Shown one piece after another: positions 55,077-62,616 of a stretch of DNA of 64,000 bases. The stretch is from contig JASJOG010000153.1 of NCBI GenBank assembly GCA_030142905.1, positions 387,501 to 451,500 on the forward strand, read 5' to 3'. The translations under genes and the position numbers were made by a program. This DNA is from Heliopora coerulea (taxonomy: Eukaryota; Cnidaria; Anthozoa; Scleralcyonacea; Helioporidae). Under the pieces are notes generated by a model, which was not told where the DNA came from, made no database searches, and saw only the letters and a program-made list of their open reading frames with translations. The number at the start of each line of letters is the position of its first letter. Position 1 is the first letter of the stretch.

Positions 55077-56681
55077 TAAACTGCATTAGAAATATTCCCA
55101 ATGATTTGTTTCAAGAAGGTTACTGCTTTGTGTCTTTTGATATAGAATCATTGTTTACCAACGTCCCTTTAACTAGAACCATCAACATCATTTTAAAGCA
55201 TATTTATGAATCTAAGCTAATCGATACCACTCTGAAAAAGCAAACACTTAAAAATCTGATCAAAGATTGCTGCAGCAAAACTCTGTTTTCTTTTGGCAAT
55301 GAAATTTACAAACAAATCGATGGGGTTTCAATGGGATCCTCTCTTGCACCTGTGCTCGCTAATATAATCTTAACCAAATTTGAAGAAACTGTCATTACCA
55401 ACTTAATCAACTCTGGTACCATTAAATTTTATAAAAGATACGTAGACAACACACTTTTATTAATCAAACCTTCTAATATTCCGACCTTACTCAAAATGTT
55501 CAACAATTTTGACAAGAATTTAAACTTTACAGCTGACACCTTTCCAGATGGCATTGTCCACTTCTTAGATATAAAAATATCTGCTGATGGAACCTATATT
55601 TACTGAAAAGCTACACACACTGGACAATACACCCATTTTACAAGTTTCAAACCATCTCAAGGAAAAACTGCATGGATAAGATCACTCCTTGATCGCGCTC
55701 ACAAAATTTGCAGCACTAAAAACTTATTTGACAGCCAAGTTAAAAACATTAAGTCTTTTATGTCGTGGAATGGATATCGTAATTCTTTGAAACATTTCCT
55801 GATTAACAAGTTTAAACGTAAAGTTAGTACTTCTGCTAAAACCTGTTCTTCATCTCAATCGCAAACCAATGATGACAATTTGCCTAAAATTTGGATTCGC
55901 CTGCCTTACCTTGGAACCCAAGGAGGAAATATTGTTAAGTCACATTTAAAGAAATTACACCGATGTTTTATAAGACCGGTTAAATTTGTAGTAATTTATG
56001 ACACTAAAAAGATCGCATTTTTCACATCCAACAAAGACAAAATTCCTCCTTCAGTCCGTTCTAATGCCATCTACCAAATAACCTGTCCTGGATGCAGCTA
56101 TTCTTACATTGGAAAAACCGAAAGATGCCTCAAAACAAGACTTCATTAACATGCCACCAGTGCAGTAGGACAACACTTTTTAGAATGCAAGAACGCACAA
56201 GACACTGTCACACAAAACATAACCAACTTGACGGACAAAACACTTCCTCAGATACACGTTTCCAAGCTAACAAATCTCATTGTTAACAACTACAAAATAC
56301 TACATGCAAATAATTCACTTAACAAAAACCGATTTTTACTAATGGAAGCACTTCTCATCAAATCTCTAAAACCAGAACTAAATGTAGGACTCAAAGCCAG
56401 CAAAGAACTCTCATTACTTGACCTGACATAACACATCACTCATTCACACTCTAATTTCTTCTGTCTACACATCCTTCCCATATGATATCACTACGCTTGT
56501 GCCTATATATTGACCTAGGTTCAGCTTTTGTAAATTAGTCTGATGATTAATTTGTAGTAAATTCGAAATATTGCTATTGAACACTGTGTCCGCTTGTTTT
56601 TTCAAATTTTGAGTTCAAGATGGAATTTTTTTTCGGAGTATGTTTTCTACTTTATTTTCTAAAATTATCGGCTGGAAACGG
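55077..56681 (+). pseudogene. PLE C right copy: 5'-truncated reverse transcriptase and GIY-YIG endonuclease
   Basis: Starts within the RT at AAACTGCATTAG (55,077). 55,106-55,606: FDIESLFTNVPLTRT (catalytic Asp, residue 12), DGVSMGSSLAPVLANIIL, YKRYVDNTLLLI (residues 110-121; second Asp is Asn), HFLDIKISADGTYIY, then TGA. 55,760-56,149: NGYRNSLKHFLINKFKRKVS linker, CPGCSYSYIGKTERCLKTRL (GIY-YIG), then TAA. 56,150-56,431: FLECKNAQDTVTQ, FLLMEALLIKSLKPELN and GLKASKELSLLDLT*. The frame is otherwise continuous; only the two stops interrupt it. 5' truncation beside a full inverted copy is usual for Penelope elements. Confidence 0.87.
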
Positions 56682-56696
56682 ATAACCATATAATGT
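56682..56696. repeat. PLE C target duplication, right
   Basis: ATAACCATATAATGT; see 52,153-52,167. Confidence 0.8.
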
Positions 56697-57363
56697 AATC
56701 CATACTTGGTCTTTGTTGGATTTGTTAACATCAGCAGGTTTCATTAATATGCTACTGTGTTTAGTATGATTATAGTTATTTGTAAGTTCATCTAATATAT
56801 CAATCCATTTATAAGTTCCCTTGCTGTAAAAATATTTACACATGGATGTTTTTAAAGTTCTGTTAAATCTTTCAACTATAGCTGCTTTTCTTTCTGAATT
56901 TGTGGAAAAATATTCAACATTATGTTCTTTCAAAAGTTGTTTTATGCCAACGTTGTAAAATTCTTTTCCATCATCAAACTGATAAACTTTTGGGTATTTC
57001 CCAAACCTTTCTTTGAATTGTTTCAATAACTCATCCACAGCTTTTGTCATGTTTTTAGTATCTTTTCTGTAAACAGGAATGGTAAATGCAAATTGACTTA
57101 GAATTTCAACAGCTGTCAGTATCCAAAAATATCCTTTATTCTGTCTATTATATTTTCTCATATCAACCAAGTCCTTTTGTATTTGATCAGCTAAATCTTT
57201 AACAAATGTTCTTTGAAATTTGTCTTCTAATGATTGGTTTGTATCCTGTGAAAGTATCTTGTGTTTTTAACCAGTCTTTTACAATTTTTCTACTGATTGA
57301 TAACCTGTATCTGGGTTGTAGTAAATGTCTCTTGATTCTTGTTCAATAACAAATTTGTTATCT

Positions 57364-57944
57364 TTAACGGAGTTCACTGCACTCGTTTATTTTTTGAGTT
57401 ACATATAATTCTAAGAGTATGCTTCCTATTAAGTCAACATCATTATTTGCGATAACATTGAAATTTAAAACATTATACTGATCCTTTCAAGGTTTGATTC
57501 ATGGGTATTGGTAGTGAAGTAATCATACAACTCCTTTTTCCTTCATTATCAAAATTCTTAGTTCTGTCTACTGCATCACAACATATCGATATATAATGTA
57601 ATCCACAGTTTATATCAACCATAGAATCACTCTTGACACTTGTGAATCCTAGCAAAAGACCTAGATTGTTCAGATTCATGTCTTTATCAGATTTAATGGT
57701 ACATTTTCCATTTTCTGAAGCTTTTACCAGATTTATATCTCCAATACTTTTAAATTTCTTTACTAACATATTGAAAGTCCAATATCCAGGATTGATTGAG
57801 ATATTTCATCTATCACACGTGAAAGTTTCATTTTGTGAAGTGAAAACATAATTCCAGTATACTGTTGCTGACTTTACAAGTATTTTAGGATTGTCTTTAT
57901 TTATGGTGAGAGTTTCATCCAAGTGTAGTCTTTTCTCTTTTCAT
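57364..57944 (-). pseudogene. Conserved Polinton-like protein upstream of integrase (capsid-associated candidate)
   Basis: From ATG 57,944, with a frameshift directly after the start: HLDETLTINKDNPKILVKSA, TVYWNYVF, stop near 57,808, then FKSIGDINLVKASENGKCTI, LNNLGLLLGFTSVKSDSMVD, DINCGLHYISICCDAVDRTK, SLPIPMNQTLKGSV, a frameshift, and IGSILLELYVTQKINECSEL to TAA at 57,364. The small beta-rich sequence and its place before the integrase suggest a single-jelly-roll vertex or minor capsid protein, but that is inference. It is divergent from the next gene, with only 24 bp between start codons. Confidence 0.55.
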
Positions 57945-57968
57945 ATTTTATTTTATTATAAAAAATAA
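57945..57968. promoter_or_regulatory. Divergent AT-only start region
   Basis: 24 bp, entirely A/T, between two divergent start codons (57,944 minus, 57,969 plus). It contains TTATTATAAAAAATAAATG on the plus side. It must carry both promoters or leave leaderless transcripts. Confidence 0.5.
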
Positions 57969-59576
57969 ATGAATGTTGATTATGAGAATGCTTACTATGG
58001 AAAAAACTATGAATATGTTATGAAAAATAGTAAAGAAGATGTTGACATGATGAAAAAAAAATTAAAAAAAAAAAATATCCAAATGCAGACATGTCCAAGT
58101 TTGAATGTTTTGCAAATTTTGATAAAAATGGAAATTTTTTAAACTCACAAATATTTTTCAAAAGTAATTAATTTTTGTCAACAGATATAACAAGTGACAC
58201 ATTTAGAAATGATAAAAATATGACTAAATCTCTTTACTCTAAAGTAGTCAATCCTACTGATGAAAAATTAAAAAAAAAAAATTTCAATCTATAGGAACAA
58301 TTCAACCACTACCAAAAGGTAGAAAACATAAAGCTGATTATCCAATAAACAGAAAAAAATATTTCAATCTATAGGAACAATTCAACCACTACCAAAAGGT
58401 AGAAAACATAAAGCTGATTATCCAATAAACAGAAAAAAATATTTCTGGAATGAGTTTCCTGTGGATAAAGTTCTAAATTACCCTGTTAATAAATTTAAAA
58501 TTTATAATTCCTCCTTAGAATATTTTCATTCAAATTTACCAGAATTAGATACAACAATTAATCAACAATTTAGGAACACAAAACAAGATAACTTTGATAT
58601 GTCTCAACATTATGATTCTTTAGTTGGAGCTTATGTTGCATCATATGTTTGTGGAATATCAATAGAACATTTAACTCCCTCTGAAATTCCTCCGCAAATT
58701 ACATCTTTTATGAGATTTCATATTTATTTCACTATGCACAGAATAACACGTGAATTACAAGTAGCTGTAGAAGAAATTGTTGGAAAAGGTGATCCTCATC
58801 GTGTTGGTAATGCAGTTGGAATAAATAGATCTGCTAATAATGAAGCAAGAAATTGCATATTACAAAAATATAAAGCTGATATTCTGCTAGGTCATTTTCC
58901 AGATTTTCATGGAAGAATTGTAGATCAAACTGGAGACTTTAAGAAATTTATTTTAAAAAAATGAGATGGAATTACCTCTATAGGATTAATTCTATTAAAT
59001 CAAAGTATAGAAGCTTATATTTATGCAATTTTAGGAAGTCTAAGTAAAACTAGACAAAGTATTGTTGGAAATCGTGGTTCTGCATTAGAAACACAAGTTG
59101 TGTTTAGACAAATTGTAGAAGATTGCATTATAAATTATGATACATCCACATGGATTAATAATATGAATTTAGCAATTTCTGATACAAACGTGGTTTTAGA
59201 CACCGCAATTTCACCAAGTTTATGGTTATTACCATCCAACGTGATAATTCAAAAAAACATAATTCCTGGATATAATAATATGTTAAAAGTTGCATCCAAA
59301 AATATGAAATTTGGGTTAAATAAGAATATAAATCATTATGGAAGTGAACGAAGTGAACACCAACCAAAAAAGATTCATCAAAACTTGGTAAAAACATCTC
59401 ATTTAGATAGTTTGAACTCATACAAAGTTTTATCAACAAAACCAACAATTTCTATTAAATAATTGCGAGGGGACCAAGCAGCAACTGAAGGGAGCAATCC
59501 CCTCTCTTCTCAGTCACAACAGATTGTTTTTGTTTTTGCAGCAGTTGGTGGAATTTTGATAAAGTATTTGTTGTAA
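57969..59576 (+). pseudogene. Large conserved protein of the Polinton-like element, possible C-terminal anchor
   Basis: ATG at 57,969 (overlaps AAATAAATG). The first part (MNVDYENAYYGKNYEYVMKN, then a Lys-rich stretch) is broken at A-runs 58,050-58,075 and 58,265-58,280 and by an 80-bp tandem duplication. From 58,420 one frame runs to 59,462: FHSNLPELDTTINQQFRNTK, GAYVASYVCGISIEHLTPSE, HRITRELQVAVEEIVGKGDP, then TGA at 58,962-58,964, then LLNQSIEAYIYAILGSLSKT, NRGSALETQVVFRQIVEDCI, NINHYGSERSEHQPKKIHQN. After TAA at 59,460 the same frame stays open to 59,576 and encodes a hydrophobic helix (IVFVFAAVGGILIKYLL). Function unknown; I recognise it only as recurrent in these elements. Confidence 0.6.
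58281..58440. repeat. Perfect 80-bp tandem duplication
   Basis: 58,281-58,360 and 58,361-58,440 are identical (ATTTCAATCTATAGGAACAA ... AGAAAAAAAT). The unit length is not a multiple of three, so it shifts the frame of the gene. No differences, hence recent. Confidence 0.9.
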
Positions 59577-59589
59577 ATGATATAAAGAA

Positions 59590-60627
59590 ATGAGTGACTA
59601 CAAAGTAGACAATGAAAGATGTAATAATAGTGAATATTTAGTTGATTTGGATGGTGATATTGAAATGTTTTATTGTGAAGATTGTTTAAGAAATGCTTCA
59701 CAATCCACAAATGATGACAGTGACAGCAAATCAAATGAAACATATGAAAGTTTATCGTCATCAGAGGAAGAAGAAGGAAACAGATAAAAACAATGATTAT
59801 ATTAGGAATAGTAACTTATATAATAATAAAAAAATCTCTTCAGTTCATGGTTATAGTGATGAAACACAAGAAGAAAAATCTAATATTAATCTATCTATAA
59901 ATGGAGGAACTATGAAGGGTGATATAAATATGAATTCACAAAAAATCACAGGAAATCCAGACCTAATTTTTGATGATCAACTCATTAGGGAAAAATATGC
60001 AGATGATAGGTTTTTGGAAATAAGTCAATTTAGAAAAGAACTATCTGAAACTATTATATTAGAGTATTTTAAACAACATATTTCTTCTATATATAGGTTT
60101 CATAAAGGGAAAAATAATCGTGAGTTGATTTATCATCCTACAACAAGGAAAGTGTCAAAATTAATAGATGGGGGCCCAGACGAAAACGATGTGATAGAGA
60201 ACACAACTAATTTACAACCATTGTTATGTATGAAAAATGAAAGAGTTAAAAATAAATATTTCTTAAATTTGATGGGACACAAAGAATGATAAGTAATATT
60301 AATTTAAATGCTATTAGTGGGAAAAAATATATAATAAATGTCTTTATCGTTTATAAATTAAAATCTTTTTTTTCGAGTAATCTTTGGTTGAGGAATGGTC
60401 TCTTTGGAAACAATAATGGAGGATTTGATAAATCTATAGCTTTTGGTCCAAATGGTGGTTTAGTTGTGTCAGGTGATAAAAATAATTTCAATGTTATTGG
60501 TAAAAACCATGTTGCACATGAATATCCAACAACTGGGGAGTTAAACAAACAGTACTGGTTCAACACAGATGGTAACACCCCTCTGAATGGTGATAAACAT
60601 TTTTTGCTTTATACAAACATAAATTGA
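59590..60627 (+). pseudogene. Fibre-like protein of the Polinton-like element
   Basis: 59,590-59,787: MSDYKVDNERC with a CxxC (YCEDCLRN) and an acidic Ser/Glu stretch. The frame then shifts to 59,693-60,289: SNINLSINGGTMKGDINMNS, then QKITGNPDLIFDDQLIREKY, a sequence like phage tail-fibre/collar repeats (GGTMKGDINMNxxKI). After another shift, 60,286-60,627: GLFGNNNGGFDKSIAFGPNG and YPTTGELNKQYWFNTDGNTP, glycine-rich beta-type sequence as in receptor-binding heads. It may form a virion spike or fibre (inference from the repeat and the modular order). Two frameshifts; otherwise open. Confidence 0.5.
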
Positions 60628-60639
60628 TATCTGAAAAAG

Positions 60640-60741
60640 ATGTTCTACTACATCATCATGTACTTTGCAATTGGTTTAATATTGATCATGATGATATTAA
60701 CTTTTAAATATCAAGTAGTACTTAGATTTACTCAAATGTGA
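60640..60741 (+). CDS. 33-aa hydrophobic peptide
   Basis: Begins MFYYIIMYFAIGLILIMMIL and ends in a short basic tail. One predicted membrane helix, 12 bp after the fibre-like gene. Too short to assign. Many viruses of this type carry such peptides, and the spacing suggests co-expression with the fibre gene. Confidence 0.4.
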   Translation: MFYYIIMYFAIGLILIMMILTFKYQVVLRFTQM

Positions 60742-60937
60742 CTGAAGGGAGCAAGCTCCCTGTTTGATTAGATTTTAAACAACTTTCAAGTAGTACATAG
60801 ATTTACTCAAATTTTATTCGTGAGAAGCACTCAGCACAGCTTTGCTGTGATTAAATGACGTGTGATTGAATGACGCGTGAAGTGCTCAGAACAGCTTTGC
60901 TGTGATTGCAAGTAGATTTAAATTATATATAAAATAA
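60742..60937. promoter_or_regulatory. Intergenic region with hairpins and direct repeats
   Basis: GGGAGCAAGCTCCC (about 60,747-60,760) can form a hairpin; CACAGCTTTGCTGTG at 60,835-60,849 and ACAGCTTTGCTGT at 60,891-60,903 form two more within a direct repeat (about 60,824-60,851 and 60,879-60,907). AGTAGTAC(T/A)TAGATTTACTC is also repeated at about 60,714 and 60,790. Possibly 3' end signals or an origin-like element; unproven. Confidence 0.4.
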
Positions 60938-61289
60938 ATGAGTGATTCAACAACACAACCAAAGATTACAAAAGATGAAAAAAGTGAAAAAATTAAAGAC
61001 CCTAGGAAAGCAGAAGCAAGAGAAAGACTTGCAAAAATATCAAGAGAAGCAAAGGAAAGAAAAGCAAAAGAGAGAGCAGCAGCAGTTGTGAAGTGAAAAA
61101 AACAGAAATAAGTGATTACATAGATTACAGATATTTCATCAGAGGTGTACAAGTTGTGGCTGCAGTTGGTGGTTCTACTTTGCATACCGACAGGACAAAT
61201 ATAAAGGAAAGAATGAAGTGAACGAAAGTTGTGAATGTGTGAAAAATGAAAAAAACAAAAAAAAAAATAAAAAACTTGGATTGTTTTGA
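60938..61289 (+). pseudogene. Basic helical protein with a membrane segment
   Basis: Starts MSDSTTQPKITKDEKSEKIK, a Lys/Arg/Glu helix up to a TGA at codon 54; after a shift, ISDYIDYRYFIRGVQVVAAV, a likely membrane segment; after a second shift, FAYRQDKYKGKNEVNE and a Lys-rich tail to 61,289. About 115 residues without the breaks. The start overlaps TATATAAAATAAATG. Function unknown. Confidence 0.5.
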
Positions 61290-61311
61290 TTAATATTTTT
61301 TTTATCAATTT

Positions 61312-61527
61312 ATGATAAAAGTGGGTGAAATGAATAGAAAAGAAGTCACGAATGAATTATATGATGCAACTTTAATTACTTTTGGAGCAGTCAGTGTTTC
61401 TATGGTTTCTCAAAAAGTTTTGGGACAAAAATTAACAATGGCAGAAAATCTTATGTCAACATTAAAATTAGCAGCTGCAGTTAGATTATCATCACTTGCT
61501 GTAATATATGCACAAGATAAAAAATAG
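61312..61527 (+). CDS. Small membrane protein, 71 aa, intact
   Basis: MIKVGEMNRKEVTNELYDAT then ITFGAVSVSMVSQKVLGQKL and LAAAVRLSSLAVIYAQDKK: two hydrophobic stretches, Lys at the end. Starts at Met 61,312 or internal Met 61,330. One of the few unbroken frames in the element. Recurrent in Polinton-like elements of cnidarians as far as I recall; function unknown. Confidence 0.55.
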   Translation: MIKVGEMNRKEVTNELYDATLITFGAVSVSMVSQKVLGQKLTMAENLMSTLKLAAAVRLSSLAVIYAQDKK

Positions 61528-61561
61528 TTACCTAATGATCTATTTAATAATAAATAAATAA

Positions 61562-61954
61562 ATGGCAAGTGTAGTAGCCGTATGATTATTCAACACTGTT
61601 GCATTTGCAGGAGCTGGATACTTATTTAGTAAACTCAATCACAGTGATTATGAAAAAGAAATAAAACGTCACAATGAAGCAATGGAAAAATTGTCAAAAC
61701 CGAAAGAGAAATGGCATGAGGAACAAATGAATGATAAGGACAAGATAGAAATGCTTCGACAACAAGCATCTGATGCAAATGCAAATATAAATCAAACAAA
61801 CAAAGCTTTAGAAGAACTCAGAAAAAATACAAGAGGACCAAAACTAGAGGATTACTACAAACCTTCAGATGAAATGAAAGAATACCAACTGGTTGTTGTC
61901 TCACTTATGGGACTAGGTGGTGGATTCCTACTTCACAAAATCATTTTAATTTAA
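61562..61954 (+). pseudogene. Membrane-coiled coil-membrane protein
   Basis: ATG 61,562 overlaps TAATAAATAAATAAATG. The sequence is MASVVAV, then TGA at codon 8, then LFNTVAFAGAGYLFSKLNHS (first membrane helix), a coiled coil (KIEMLRQQASDANANINQTN), LEDYYKPSDEMKEYQ and the second helix LVVVSLMGLGGGFLLHKII. 130 codons with that single stop; without it the frame is complete. Function unknown; architecture suggests a virion-membrane or bridging protein. Confidence 0.6.
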
Positions 61955-61982
61955 AAGAAAAAAATATATATAATAAAAGAAT

Positions 61983-62252
61983 ATGACTACTATCCGTGAA
62001 TTAAGAAAACTTGCAAAAGAAGCAAAAATCAAGTGGACATCAGATCTTAATAAATCCCAGTTATGTTTAGCATTGGGACTTGAACCATCTCCTCCAAATG
62101 AAAGGTTTTGAATGCTGTTGTAGAGGAAAGATAAACAACAATGTAAAAATAACTCTGGTTAATAAAAATACAGGAGAAAAACAAGAGTTTAAAAGTATAT
62201 ATTCTTCTGCAAAAGCGATTGGAAAAAACCCTGGCTCTATACCCTATCATTA
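61983..62252 (+). pseudogene. SAP-like short protein followed by a NUMOD-like motif
   Basis: 61,983-62,111 encodes 42 aa (MTTIRELRKLAKEAKIKWTS, then LNKSQLCLALGLEP), resembling a SAP-type DNA-binding helix pair. Its leader has TATATAATAAAAGAAT, as at 47,096. From about 62,108 in another frame: ITLVNKNTGEKQEFKSIYSS and AKAIGKNPGSI, which resemble NUMOD1-type helix-turn-helix modules of homing nucleases. The two may be halves of one gene joined by a frameshift at 62,109, or two separate genes. Confidence 0.45.
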
Positions 62253-62362
62253 AAAAAAATAAAGGTGAGACTAAAAGTTGTAATCATAGAAAAAGTTCTT
62301 GTGAAAAATTATATATTGTTAAAATACTTTAAAAATTTTTTTTTTTTTATTTAAAGAAAACG

Positions 62363-62372
62363 TTATATAAAT
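62363..62372 (+). promoter_or_regulatory. TATA-like element before the zinc-finger gene
   Basis: GTTATATAAATAG, 14-23 bp before the ATG at 62,386. Part of the AT-rich start-linked motif family of this element. Confidence 0.4.
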
Positions 62373-62385
62373 AGAATTTTTCAAC

Positions 62386-62579
62386 ATGGTCAGAAAAATG
62401 TCTTCTTTCCCTGTAGGAGTTGTGATTACACTACGACTAGTGAATTGGGATTAAAACTTCATTACAGAAAGTCACACAATATTGATGCAAGATTGTGCTT
62501 ATTGTCAAATTTGTGATCAAGTAACAAGTGCTTGAGGACTTAAAAAACATATATCATTAAAACACAAGATGTGTTAGTT
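62386..62579 (+). pseudogene. Two-finger C2H2 zinc-finger protein, frameshifted
   Basis: After a frameshift near the start, CRSCDYTTTSELGLKLHYRK then SH gives finger 1; in the original frame CQICDQVTSA, TGA, GLKKHISLKH gives finger 2. About 64 codons. Probably a small DNA-binding regulator; broken by the shift and the TGA. It converges with the polymerase gene. Confidence 0.5.
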
Positions 62580-62616
62580 ATTTTGTTAGTTATTAAATGA
62601 ACAAAATAGATTTTTT

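Larger units (their letters stand above)
52180..55114 (-). pseudogene. PLE C left copy: reverse transcriptase and GIY-YIG endonuclease
   Basis: The N-terminal part at about 55,000-54,809 reads LSQDQTDVLKLGLQYGFGTR and EVMTVAEDVWEQISQQNL. RT: FDIESLFTNVPLTRTINIIL (motif A, Asp kept) at 54,255; YKQIDGVSM, with a TGA at the place where the right copy has Gly; YKRYVDNTLLLI (motif C with Asn for the second Asp). GIY-YIG at 53,300-53,212: CPGCSYSYIGKTERCLKTRL. Stops after GTYIY and after KTRLH are shared with the right copy. The endonuclease tail is displaced by the nested insertion (52,625-53,179) and resumes at 52,612 (FRMQERTRHC is an out-of-frame reading of it). Confidence 0.85.
52168..56681. 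mobile_element. Penelope-like element C, head-to-head double copy inside the integrase gene
   Basis: 4.5 kb. The left copy is nearly full length on the minus strand (52,168-about 55,080); the right copy is 5'-truncated on the plus strand (about 55,077-56,681). The outer ends are inverted repeats (AAACATACTC... / reverse complement), the right one longer and ending in the GGCTGGAAACGG that is the complete 3' end also seen, varied, at 53,150 and 9,010. Target duplications on both sides show it entered as one unit. Confidence 0.88.
51810..57375 (-). pseudogene. Retroviral-type (rve) integrase with chromodomain, split by a PLE insertion
   Basis: N-terminal part 57,375-56,682: KFVIEQESRDIYYNPDTGYQ, then a frameshifted zinc-binding-like region, then the core DLVDMRKYNRQNKGYFWILT (Asp 1), YQFDDGKEFYN (Asp 2), SERKAAIVERFNRTLK (Glu). 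It stops at WITLYGY. The C-terminal part resumes at 52,167-51,810: LYGYGLGDFPLPKFRIGDEV, RISKYKNIFKKGYEANFTEE, then a chromodomain-like end (VEKNIKKEKSEK, WLGYDNKHNSWIPEEN) with one frameshift. The PLE interruption is flanked by a 15-bp imperfect duplication. The catalytic triad is intact, so the insertion and few frameshifts are the main damage. It integrates the viral DNA in the family. Confidence 0.88.

Noticed and set aside
54809..55114. Distinct 101-aa gene at the centre of PLE C
   Set aside because: Its first part crosses the head-to-head junction; the rest is the N-terminal region of the left PLE copy.
59468..59506. GAGGGGA...TCCCCTC hairpin as a terminator after the large viral gene
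   Set aside because: The sequence lies inside the in-frame extension that encodes a membrane helix, so coding constraint explains it better than a terminator.
47096..62579. Alternative genetic code in the viral element with TGA read as an amino acid
   Set aside because: Several genes are broken by single in-frame TGA codons, but TGG is used normally for Trp in the capsid and integrase genes, TAA stops and frameshifts are also common, and TGA stops also occur in the non-viral transposons of the window. Ordinary decay is sufficient.
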